From Kalaharituber pfeilii (taxonomy: Eukaryota > Ascomycota > Pezizomycetes > Pezizales > Pezizaceae), in contig WHUZ01000033.1 of NCBI GenBank assembly GCA_015179045.1, positions 248,001 through 312,000 of the forward strand: 64,000 bases of DNA. Reading direction: 5' to 3'. Position numbers and translations under genes: made by a program. Of the stretch, positions 11,106-23,193 are shown in pieces (within the stretch, counting starts at the first letter, position 1; the number at the start of each line of letters is the position of its first letter). The notes under the pieces are model-generated. The model was not told the DNA's origin and made no database searches. It worked only from the letters and a program-made list of their open reading frames with translations.

Positions 11106-13757
11106 CAGCTGATTACAGCTCCGTATCTCCGCTTTGCTTGCTCACCTGCTCTCCGCGATCTCAATTCCCAAATGTGAAGCCCAGACGCCAAACTCCAAAG
11201 GTTTCAATTGGGTGTAACCGGTGCGCCGTGCCTAGAAAGAAGCCTCCGATGTAACGTGATGTGCGCCGTGAGAAAACAAGGTGAGATCGGGATGTTTTTG
11301 TCGCCAGAAATGCGGACGGCCCCACCAAGATTTTTTCGGGAAAAAGTCAGGGTAAAACTGCTGTCGGGGTTATGTAATAATTTAAACGCTAACTGCATTA
11401 TGTAAGATGGGCAGAGACGAGCTTACTCAGCACTAGCCTTCGCTTACCAGAGCCTACTCGGGCGTGCTCACTCTACAGCTTACAATTAGCATTTCTCCTC
11501 TCCTACAGTTCTCGATGTTCTCATGCCCAGACTATTTTTCGGTGTCCTCCATGAACTTTCCCTCAGTCAACAAGACTATTTTCCTTGAACTCATTGTAGC
11601 TCCATCAATCCCGCTCATTTCTAGTAAGCCAGATATCATCCCGCAACTCCACCGAAGCTGACGATTCCAATTTGATAGAAAGTTACAATTTCATGGCAAA
11701 TGAAGGCTTGAATATACAATATTGCCCGGATTTTTGTTATGAAACCTAGCTTCAGGCTACGTTACCAGAGATTGCTCCTCTCACGTTTCCTACTCAAGCC
11801 TCAACTTATTTTTATTTTATTTTTTTTGTTGTCACTTAACCCCACATACAGGATACCAGCCAGGGAAAACTTCAACTTCTGGCGCCTATCTTTGACCCAA
11901 ATTATACTGATTAGGACTTTCTGCATTTTGTAGTGATGAATGCTGCCAGGACAGAAGTTGTAGCCAAAGGGTGGTAACGAATGCTGTTTTTTTTTTTTTT
12001 TTTTGCTTCGGGCACTTACTTCCGGCTATGCCCTAACATATACCCATACATAGGTAACTCTCAGCCGACAACTTTGAGGCAGGTAAGCCCTGTCGTTACG
12101 GACCGCTGAAGAGCTGATTTCATTTCTACTGTAGAGCGAAGGCGATGAAAACTACGACCAAATGACCTTCAAGACGAGGAATTAATGAAGACTGGAAAGT
12201 TCCTTGTTTACAATCATTTGCAACAATTTCATCTTATTCTCTAATCGTCTGAAACATCTGTCTCATTGCTATGCTACTATTCATCACTATTTGTTGCAGC
12301 TATCATATTCGAACATAAATCTCGGCAAAATTGTTTCATGCGATTCTTATTTAGAAAAGACCGTCATCCTTTCTAGGCCGGTTATCCCCAAGCTCAAACT
12401 GGGCCATATAGGGCCGTAGATACTTGGACACCTCAAGTTTATGTCCATTGGGTGAGGAAACGGCTTAGGCCTCTTCACTTAATCGAAGCAGAGCCGTCTT
12501 TCTTGAGACTGGTGTTAATGAGCGTTTGATTTTCAGGTCCCAGTCCCTAAGCTCCTAGAATCGGATACCAATTTCTATCTGGACTTGCGGCGATTCAGTA
12601 GTCATGACAAACGGATGGTAAGTTCGATGCATAAAGCTAGAAGCGGCTTTTCGTTGTTAATTTCTATTCTATTCGCTCTTCCAGTACCCAAAATACGACT
12701 TGATGTTAACCAATGCTTCAACAGCTTGAAGTCGGAACCTGGTTATAACTAGACGACACTAGAAATGCAGCAACATTCCATGCGCCTTCCATGCCTATAA
12801 CCTCATGCCTCGAGCTAACATCACTATGGTATAATCTAAATACTGTCCTAGGGATGAGCTTCCTCAAACCAAGCTTGGCTGTCGATGGAAGGTGCTCTAC
12901 ATCGCAAGTTTCGAACCTTCGGAGATTGCAGGGATACACAGGGCTTTGCTGCTAACTTTGCGGTCTGTCCTGTGGAAGCTGCTTCTCTTAAGATACAGAT
13001 TACCTATGCGTCTGTTTCCTGCCGCCCATAGCTATCAAAAGCTGCTCAGAGAACTGCCGAAGCAAAGCATGTGAAACTCGAGGAATGCGAATTATAAAAA
13101 TTTTTGTATGGGCCGCAATTTCGATGATTTCAATTCACTAGGTTGCAAGGCTCTCACAAAGGAAGTATGCACGCTAATGAGATAAATCACAAAAATTGTT
13201 GGAATTCTGTTGATTAGGTGCAACAACAGCAAGTCTCGGGAGGTACAACGGAGTTGTTATGTTTCCGTACGAGGCATGACGAATGTTGGTTCCCGCTGCG
13301 CCTGGCCATAATCAGTGCCAACAAGAAATAAATTTACTAAGGCTACCTAGCTGCAAATACTGGCCTATTGCCTGTATCAGGCAAGATGCAGTTAACTCAA
13401 TTTCGAAGGGCATTTAGTGTTCAATCACCAATCAATTCTAGTTAATTTAACCTCTTGTGAGGCTCGGGACCAAGATCATAAGTGAAAGACGCTCATGTAA
13501 ATGCAAGTCGGCTAGAAATATTCTCTCCTTTGGATTTTGATGCGAAATGGGGCTATGTAATGTATGTATTGCCGAATAGGGAATGACTTCAGAGGGTGGA
13601 CTAATATTGACAGTGTTTTGGACCCTTCTTGCACATCCAACGACGATAGATTCTGTGTTCACTGTTTGCAGAACAGGGGTGTAGTATTGTTCCAGTTTAT
13701 TGGTAGACAATGAAAGCATCTGACTGTTCATCGGCTTGGATCACACGGATCACACGA
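11106..13757. other. No recognisable gene
   Basis: AT-rich intergenic DNA. A T-run of about 20 at about 11987-12004 lacks either LINE tail next to it. The ORFs present, up to 94 codons, carry no motif and no support. Confidence 0.5.
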
Positions 13758-13770
13758 ACCACACGTCTTC

Positions 13771-13878
13771 ATGCTTGCCTCCGAGCATCGAGGGTTGCGA
13801 ACTAGGGCCCCTGCAATAGCGAGTAGCGATAAGCATGGTTACGTGAATATAAAAAAATAAATAAAAATAAATAAAAAA
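13771..13878 (+). mobile_element. Short LINE 3'-end insertion, type B tail
   Basis: About 108 bp ending in CCTGCAATAGCGAGTAGCGA, then a GGTTACGTGA box and an A-rich tail (AAAATAAAT repeats). It is flanked by the 13-bp direct repeat ACCACACGTCTTC (13758-13770 and 13879-13891), the target-site duplication of target-primed reverse transcription. Confidence 0.85.
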
Positions 13879-13891
13879 ACCACACGTCTTC

Positions 13892-16800
13892 TCCTTCACT
13901 GATCCACGTATTATATCCTTTCTAAGTGTGCTTCCAGGAACCGCTTCAGATAAATTAGGACAACAAGGGTTCCTTGCTCACCACTGTCTGTCGGTGTCCA
14001 CTTGAATATTCTTGTGAATGACGCTAGTGTCAAATGGGTTGCTCTGCTAGAGAGTTTTTGTGCCGGTGGATACAGAGAGAGCAAGAATCGGAATGCGCAT
14101 ATTCTTTGCACGAAGATCTCAATTAGCAAAGGCTGTGGTCCTAACTTACATATAATGGGGCAAATATATGGGGAAAAAAAAAAATAAAACTAAGAAAAGG
14201 GTCCGTGTGTCTGATACGCCTTGGGTTATACGAAGTTTTATTATCGTTATTGAGCTGTGGTTGGCTTAGATTCTCGTGTGCAAGTCCATATGCTCTTGAC
14301 ATCAAGGTACTGCATACTTGGGTTACATTTTTCTAGTGGCGAGTTAGCTAGGAATAGAGGGCAGTCGTGGCTATGTTCCTTGAGGCTATCAGCTATCCAT
14401 AACAACCGTGTAACGGTTACAAGGAGCAGAATTGCTTCAAAAAGGACCACTCAAAGACGTTGGAAGCATGAGCTGTTTTAAGTTTCAGGTTTCTGCTTTA
14501 ACATGCTATCACTATTGAAGAGAAAGACATTCTGGATGGAAAGTTATCATGAACCTTCTTAGGACCTTATAATGCATGACTTAATTGGACCATGCTAGCT
14601 AAGTTAAAAGTAACTGTTTTACAGGGAGACTAGTCCTAATGAATGAATGCAAGGGATAGAACTATACATCTTGTGAGCCTGCGCCTTCCTTGTAAGGCCG
14701 CCTTGTGTATGTCACGTTTATTAAAGGCTTATATATTGGTGCTTCTATACCACGTGACACAATTTTTTTGCGCTCTCCTATGCAAAGGTCTATGTTATTC
14801 CGTTGCTGACAATTTAAAGGTTTTTTTTTCTTTTTAGAAATCACATAACCCCGCTTGCAGCTGTTCACCATGGCAGGGCGACGATTCAGAGCTAATTGTA
14901 TGCGATATAGGTCTTGAATTATAAAAACTTCAAAGAGCTGATTTAAGCCGTTCAAGGAATATCAGGAGGAACGTCACAGGAACAACAGGTACAATATTTT
15001 CGCATAACAATGAGTGATTGCAGCATATAAGGCTGAATGAGCTGTAAATAACTCGTACGCTTGAGAGGCAGGTAGTATTCCTGCGGCCCCGAGTTCCATG
15101 ATCTACGGGTAACGTATCTTTTCTAATAACACTTGGTATAGCACTAAATATTCCGAATGCTCCAAGAAGCAGTTGCAAGGCTAGAGGAACTCTGGGGTAC
15201 AGGCTGGAGCGTTTGAGACGCCTTTCAATACATTGTAATACTCGCTCTCGGACTGGAACACGAAACTGAGGTGATTTGAATAAGGAATGATTCGAGATGA
15301 TATGGCATGGCCTTTCTTCAGCACACTAAAATTGAATTGCGCGGTTACAGATAAGAAATGTATATCATACATTATTTACATACAGTAGAGGGAGCCTTCA
15401 CGGTTCCGCATTTCCGCTGAGAATGTGAAAAATGACTCTAACTACAGGGCCTGTTGGTAGGAGTTCATGGATACGTTGGCGGGACGGTTTCCAAATAGCT
15501 GGTCCTCTGAAACCTCTTTCCTGTAGAAGGGTTGTGGATTCTGAACCGGCTAACAAAATGCCAATACTAGTGAGTTTTTTTCTGTGGAGAAGGACAACAG
15601 GCCGCATACTATTTGCAGATGGCCAACGCTCATAGTATGATTATGATAACTAACCTTTCTTTGTTTGCAGTTGGAACAAACTTGGTATGGAAACTAGCAG
15701 AACATCTTGAAAGACACAAGGCAACAGGATATTGCACACGTCTGGCCTGCCTTCGTCCTGCATGCTAGGTGTGCTTAAAAACGTTTTGATATAGCACAAA
15801 ATAGTGAATGATTTTAATGTCCATGGCCAATACGTCCACAGGGTTAGATGAGTTCGAACACAGAGATCCCGCAGATGGACGCTGCTACCCGCAGCAACCC
15901 GCTCAAATGCAGGAATATTTGGGGCATTGGTAGAATGGCATAATTAGGCAAGATGGTGAACGGGACAGGGGACCGGCGTGGAGGGCTAGAGGGACACATC
16001 ACAGTGCGGGTTTCGGACAAGAGGTCGCTGAAGAGAGATGTACTAACGAGTAAATGTGAGACAATTCTGTGGAAAAGGTAAGCATGGATTGCATGAGATT
16101 TCTGGGAGTAAGACGCATCTGAGTTAGGAATGTGAGGGCTTTGGGTCTTCATGTTCACCGGGATTGGACTTGTTAGGATGACCAGGTTCAGGAGGGGGTT
16201 TCAGAGGGACAGCGCACATGCTTAGAGCTTATTGCTGTAGATTTGAGGTGAGGCTAGAGAAACGCCATGGATATGTGTTGAACAGTGGTAGGATAAAGTT
16301 TTGACAATTTAGACGTGCGTTGGAAGTGTTAAGGATAGAAGACTTACGCTTCTCGCCGACCAGGATTCCTTCATTGTCATGAGGGTTCAGGGGAATGGTG
16401 GGGCGGATTTGAGACAGGGCTAAAGCTGATAAAGAGTAAATAGAGCAATCAGAGGTGGGCACGGTAAGGTGCATGATGGTCGTCCATGGGGAGATAAGGA
16501 GATAGTTATGGACTTAGGTATTTGTTCGGGAGATAAAACAGCTGGCATAACTCACAGGGGCACGGCAGAAGCACCAGATATGGTCAGAAGAACCTTTGAC
16601 GCATGTCCAGACTTAGCAGCGTCACTGGGGTGGCAGGATGTACGATGGGTACTATATGTGGAGAACTGTATTGATTTCGAGTGCTGCACTGCGGGTCATG
16701 GTATGCTAGAGATCTTTCTACTATACAATATCGAGCAGCATATGTTTGACTACCTACATTACGCTTCTTTGAGCTGTTGATGTGTTGGAATGTACATATA

Positions 16801-19800
16801 CATCGCCTTAAGTAGGTTATAATAAGCATGAAATATACTACGGGCTGTGAGGGCGAGTTTCTTTTTCTACATCCTCTCGGACAGTAGCATTAGTGAAGGG
16901 AGAAATATGCTGCGAAAGCTTCAGCAAACGAAAGAACGGTGTAATGATGGTACTGTGTAGCTCCTTGCAGAGTTAAAGCAAGTACCCTGAATGATTGTAT
17001 CTTTCCCGGAAACTCAACCATTGGGTAAATTTGGAAGAGGGCTAAATATCACCTGCGAAATGACTTTGCAAGGCTTTCAATATATATTGTCCGCCTATGA
17101 GATTATGAGGAATTCAAATTGTAATGTACGCCCTGGGCGATTTCAAAATGTTCACGACCATATACATTTCGCATTTGTAGATTTACCAAGTTTGTAATAG
17201 AATTTGAGCACAGGAGGTTCATACATAAGTGCAGATGCAGGCTCAATGGGATTGCATTGCGCGTAATTATGCCCCTGATGTTGTATGGGCGTATGTCGCG
17301 AATATGGGGCTGAGACTGGGGCTGCTACTGCTTATATCGATAAAGCATATTTATGTTTCCTTGTCGGTGGTATTTCATGGGTACTTACCCTGGATTCAAG
17401 TGGCGGAAACCCTGCTGAGGGTAATTCACTGGGTGCCGACCAAAGTGCACTCAGGAAACGCTCGACTCTACTACGGTATCGTGTTGCAGGAGGTGCTGAA
17501 TCGAATAATTTACACGATTTGAAGCTTATGGTACGCGGAAATGGGGTAAAAAGCATGTAACAACATTGAAACAGCGCAATAGGCGATTGTGCAATGGGCG
17601 CTGCAGATTCGATTTCAACACCCAGTGAAACCAACATCACGAATATGGACATGTCTGCGTAAACACCAGGATATGGTAGTGGTACTACCACCGATGGGTG
17701 CCGGAGTAAATACGCGGATTCACGAATACATAACGCTTTTGGCATCTTCTGTTTACAATATTGGATAAAGAAACCATGATACGTCCTTTTCTACATGCAT
17801 AACTATATCACCATACTCAATATTCAGATCTGTGACCATCTCGCCGGTAGGTACCATCTGTCGCCAACAAAGACGCATCTACACCGGTGCACAAGCATGC
17901 CTGCCATCAGGCATCACTCTTAGCTCGTGGAACATGTGTGCTTGAATGTCAGCTTAGTGGTGTTCGCATGTGCTACAACATGTCCCAACTCACGGCAATG
18001 ACGCACAAGTCAGTCATATAATGCATCCGGCAGTCATACAAAACAGAGAGTGCAAATGCGGTGAACTGCAAGCGGTGAAGTCAACGTAGCCCTGTTAAAC
18101 CGAGGCCACATATCGGGATAAGCTTGAGTGAGAGATAATGATAAAGTCATAGACAGGAAGGAGGGTTAGGGAAGATGTCGATTAGGTACGTGCAGTGGTG
18201 CGTACAAAGCAGGGCAACTGCGGCTATAGCTCGCATAACAAAAGTGGTAAGGAGACTCAAATCCTATGACAATTCGGGAAGAGGTCCAACAGCGGAAATC
18301 AATTCCCTCGAGCGATTTCTCCATCTAGCAGCTCTGCAGTTATCTACACCAATATCCCCAGCCTGGTTTTATTACTAACGGCGGCACATGCACATCATTC
18401 TTGATATCTGCAGGATACATATCACAAGGTGGTGAATCACGTTGTATTCAGATGAGCTATTAAAACAGGGCTAGTTAATAGATCTGCGCCCTAAAATCGA
18501 GATGAGGTGCTCCGCGCAGAAGTCATAGAGCATTAGTCCATCTATCTCATCACATTTGCGTTTGTTCGTTTACCAATCACCTGTGCAGCTCATGCTCACA
18601 GTTTACTGCTCATTGTATACGACGCGTGTTATGAGGAGGTCGATAGTCAATGAAAACACGCACAGCAGTCTCAAATGTCGTTCCGCAGAAGCTGCGGGCG
18701 CAGTTGCCTCGCGAGGCTGAACACTTTGTCAGCAACCTCCTTGTAATCCTCCGAAGTTGGACCAATGCCGACGCAAGCCAAACTACCTGGAATTTTGCAT
18801 GTCTTCTGCGGAAACTTCGAGCAGAGGGAGGGAAGGAGAGTTGATGGACGTCACATGGCGATTTGATTCATTAAGTGAAGCGATATGAGTCAAGAGTAGA
18901 TATCACTATGGGCCTGCGTAGCTGTATTTAGAAATGTACATTCAGGTGACACCAACCTCATTCACAGCTCCATTGGGAGTATAGATGCCATTCATTGGCC
19001 AAGCTATGAACAGCCCAAACCGCGCTGAACCGGGATGCACGTGTCACAGTTTACGAAACACGAATCACATGCATGTATGATCTGTGAGTCTAGAGTGCAT
19101 CTAGAACTTTTTAGTCCGCTTCTATCGGAGAATTTGGTGTCGTTATTGATTTTGAGTGCAGTATCCAGGATCTGAATTCGGCATAGCTATCCACTTTAAG
19201 TACTGCATTCCGTACATTAGCACAGTCGCAACCACTGCTGGAATAGACCTCCACAGGCCTGCTAGCCAAGTTCGGAATAGTACCGAAGGCTAAGTTGGAG
19301 GTCACGATCTGACATCTATCACTGGTGGATATCTGGAAGCAAAACTCCGTGCCCATAGAGGTTTGCACATCGATGTCACGTGGCCTATATCGACAAACCA
19401 TAGTTGCATCCCTTAATGCAGGTCACTAATGCATGCAGGACGGTGAGGAAGAGACTAAGCTTCCAGAAGCAACTGGAGGGAGGTGATTGAGGGGTAGATG
19501 GCGAGGAGGTTGACGTTTTATCTCGCTCGAGGGGGAAAGCTTTGCCGGGACCAAGGGGACTGGTTACGGCTTGAGCTTGCTCGATAATTTCCAATTCGTT
19601 CGCTCCGAAACAGGCTTTCAATAGGAGGTCGCGGAAGGAATGCCAGAAGAACTATAGGCAGTAAAGACTCATTTGAAATCATCTTTCGTGCACAAAGAAA
19701 GGGCCACATGCCTAATGACTGAGCTTTGCTCACCAGAAAATATCTATATTCAGAGGATACCGCAGCTAAATTGGGAATGAAGGTGTCTCTGACTGAGTCA

Positions 19801-21780
19801 GTGGTCAGCAAGGCCCCTCATATTGATGCATGGGCATTGTAGTGTGGATCTAGAGGCAGTTCATGATGAGCCACTTAGAGATGTAAGTATCTCTGAGTGC
19901 TCTTGATGGAGAGTAAAATCTTTTTAGCTTCAGGGTTTAACTTGACCCTGATGTGGTTCCAAAGCGTATCCTAGGTTCCCGGTCGGATTAAGGGGATGAG
20001 ATCAACAGGAAAGATGTGTTTTCTTCGCCCAGGATTAATACACAAATTGATAACCTCCGACCAGCTGTGCCGCAGACCCTCTGTCTATCCCCATGCCCTG
20101 GCAGCAAGGCATTTTTGGATCCGGTTTCTCCAGGCTCCACCATTGGAAACTCAGTTGCCACCTAAGTAGTCTAATCATTAATCCTGTCGAATATAGCCGA
20201 GTGTAGCTGAAGTCGATGCCAAAGCTGCAATACTAATGTACAGACAAGTATTACTCAATTGTGCGGATGTCCGGCGATGAGCATGGATGAATTTTGAAAC
20301 ATAGAAACAACGTTGTCGTGTTGCCTGTAACCATGTCATCAGACGTGAAATGACTATTCTGTTTCATCGTTTGATAGTTATTGTGATAGCGCACACACCA
20401 AGCAACTATTGAAAACTGTATTGTTGTAGAAGGGCATGTCTTGAGTTCGTGCTTAGCTGGCAACAGAGATGTTGGCTATGAGTTTATTTGATCTAAAGAA
20501 GCTGAGTTGGAGGGTATCAGATCAGTAAACAAGGCGGGCGCTGTCGTGGTCATGCATGTGCTCAGTCTGGAACCAGCATGTGCTGGCGTTGACGTGTTAA
20601 GGTGAATTGAACCACCTCAATGTCAGCACTCTTGACTACTATAGTAGGAATGAGCGTCCAAGAGTTTCTGAATGAAAAGGAAGGAAAAAAAAAAAAAAAA
20701 AAAGGCATAGAATTTTGATAGGCACTCATTTCTTTGAATTGTTGCGGCTGCTGGAAAGAACCTTAAGAGCTATCGTATGAAAACAAGTCAGGAGACAGCG
20801 AAGCACACATGACGAAGCACATCCACGGTGGTATAAGGGGCCAGGGAAGGGACTAAGTACATTTCACCGGTCGGGTGAGCTCATACACACTACAGCCATT
20901 TGCGAGGTTCCTAAAGGTGCTTTGTGAATTAAAAGAGTTGTGGAAATATGGGGGATCATTGGCAATTACCAGGGCATGGTAGCGATGCTGCTGTCTACTC
21001 ACTTCGCAATTTGTTTTGATGGTCAACTCCAAATGTGTTGGTGCATACCTTGGCGGAACCGGTGCTTGAACGTTGTTTTGGGGCGCAACCGTTCGTTTCC
21101 AAAGTGGACATTGAAAGGGCCAGTGCATTTGTTTGTAGGCTTAAGAGAAGAAGGAATGGATGTGTGAAGGATTCAGAGATACTGGGGCTGTTTATGTGAG
21201 AAAAAGGATTGTTGAGTGGGTAAACTCAAAAATCAAAGGGCTGGGAGTTTCTCAATAGCCATGGCATAGTTTAATGCTGTCATGCCAAATTTCAATGGGG
21301 CGATCGCATTTGAATAAGGCTTAAGGATTTAAAGAAAAAGAGGGCTCTGTCCTCGGATAAATGTGTAGAAGAGCGCATAGGCACGCCTACAGAAATTAAT
21401 ACCGATCCTATCGATCGTTTCCAACGCCGATCGGCTTTGTGTGAAGATAATTTGCACAAGGCTTGGGAGGCTCTAAGGTTGGAGTTTCCACTTCAGGTCT
21501 ATTATCTCTAAGCAGCGTAACATTCCTGAGATGTTGTTTTACATGGCAACTGGCAGCTGAGTGAAAGTGCTATTTTAGGATGTCATTTATCAACTGCTAT
21601 CTAATTTGTGACAGATTTACAGTCGTCCAGACACCAGAGTAGTTACGAGCTCTGACTACCGCCATAGGTTAGAAATAAGGAAGCGAAAAGTTGAATTGAT
21701 GTTAAGTATACAATTTTTGTTTCGTGTCCTACGAATTCCTGAATGCGCTTAACTCTCAAAGCTTTACCGTTACAAGTTAC
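13892..21780. other. Long stretch without a supported gene
   Basis: About 7.9 kb holding only one type B tail (14821-14880) and an A19 run at 20685-20703. ORFs of up to 137 codons exist (for example 17332-17745 minus and 16469-16780 plus), but none shows a family motif, signal of splicing or compositional shift that I can defend. A possible small secreted-protein relic at 19111-19480 (minus) is discussed in the findings. Confidence 0.45.
14821..14880 (-). mobile_element. Short LINE 3'-end insertion, type B tail
   Basis: Poly(T) followed by TCACATAACCCCGCTTGCAG and CTGTTCACCATGGCAGGGCG: the type B tail in reverse. On its own strand it starts at CGCCCTGCCATGG, the same 5' limit as other B copies. 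No target duplication could be identified, so it is older or damaged. Confidence 0.7.
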
Positions 21781-21794
21781 ATACTTTCATTCTT

Positions 21795-21917
21795 CTCATC
21801 TTATTTCATAGGTTACTACGTCTTGCATTTACTTTCCTATCACTTCTTATCTATTTGCTTAAACCCAGTCCATAGCCCTTAGGGCAGCATGCGAGTATTG
21901 ATATAAAAAAAAAAAAA
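21795..21917 (+). mobile_element. LINE 3'-end insertion, type A tail, 123 bp
   Basis: It carries about 90 bp of LINE 3' UTR, then CCATAGCCCTTAGGGCAGCA, TGCGAGTATTGATAT and poly(A). Perfect 14-bp target duplication ATACTTTCATTCTT at 21781-21794 and 21918-21931. Confidence 0.92.
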
Positions 21918-22786
21918 ATACTTTCATTCTTAATTGATACTATGTAGGCGTGTACAGAATTAGCCTCGTCTCGTGTACACAATGGAGGTTACGAGAAATG
22001 CACGAGTACTAGCTGTTGCACGACCCGAATATTCGAGGCTCAGTTGTGACTGTTTGAGGCTCACATAAAGAGCGCGCGTGCAACGACCTGTGTGACTAAA
22101 GTACAATTGCAGCACCCAACACTTACCCGGTAGAAGCTTTTTTACCTTTCACCAATTCCTACATTTGGTTCTTATAGACGCGGTATTCCAAAAAAAAAAG
22201 TAAATAAAAACAAAATAACAGATACAGACCAAAGATCATAAATAAATAGAAAAATCAAGCAATTGATGGAGTACGATTCATTCGTGCACGTGCGCGTGCA
22301 TCTATTGTGGAACTCACTGTACGTATGCTTAATTTCTATGTTTCCTGACCTATGTAGGCTTCAATATGTCATGCATAGCCAGGACATTATCGTGCTAAGG
22401 CCATCACTTCAAGCCATATATATCGGTCAACAGCTGGATACCTAATTTACACGTACATAAGTAACAACATCTGGCCTTTCAATGGATAATGCATGAAGTT
22501 TTGAATTCAAGTGCGTCAACATAGTCGCGTTTTATATCTGACGTCTACGCAAAGGGCGCTATCACATGTTTTGACTTCAAGTCTGCATGCAAAATAGCTA
22601 TCGATCACGCATTCGATAACTTAGTTCGGCACCTGGTCCAGTTTGGTTAGGGAGAAAGAAAAAGAAAAAGAAAATAATAAGTAAATACATAAATAAACAA
22701 CAACATGAGAGAAGGTCGTGCCAAAACAGCTGAACTAGTGTGTCCCGCTCTTCTGGAAGCATAACACCACGTTGATAATTTACGTT

Positions 22787-23180
22787 TTTTTTTTTTTTTT
22801 TTTTTTATATCATTACTCGCGTGCTGCCTGTGAGGCTATGGTGAGGTTTAGTTAAGTACATGTGGGAAAGGAAAGGAAATAGTAATAGTGACTTGAAAAG
22901 GAAAGAAATGATGGTAATGACTAGATTTCCTACGCCCGTCCGACCCAATCCAGCAGTTCTACCAGTGTGTCTCTGTCTCCGTCTCTGGGGGGGTTCCTTA
23001 TATCCTCCTCTCCCCCCGGCCATCTCCGTTTCCATGTTTCGCACTCTGTCAACACATGTGCGGTGGTCTCCAAGTTCCCGCTGCATCACCGGCATTCGGG
23101 ACCGTGCGCTTTCCCGATTTGATATCTCCAGTGGCGGAGTCCTTTGTTGCCCATGACTCCGGCTAGGGTGGCGACCCGGG
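22787..23180 (-). mobile_element. 5'-truncated LINE (type A), ORF2 C-terminus
   Basis: Poly(T), the type A tail in reverse (ATATCATTACTCGCGTGCTG), 3' UTR, then the end of ORF2 on the minus strand. The protein keeps the distal zinc-knuckle region (GPECR..C, TTAHVLTECETWKRRWPGG), which in fungal LINEs lies after RNase H. Target duplication GATAATTTACGTT at 22774-22786 and 23181-23193. Frame damage and a lost Trp/Cys position make the ORF2 part non-functional. Confidence 0.93.
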
Positions 23181-23193
23181 GATAATTTACGTT

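Noticed and set aside
11987..12060. T-run followed by GGGCACTTACTTCCGGCTAT as a LINE tail
   Set aside because: The bases after the T-run do not match either tail and no target duplication was found.
17332..17745. 137-codon minus-strand ORF overlapping two plus-strand ORFs
   Set aside because: No motif on either strand; length is within chance for 64 kb read in six frames.
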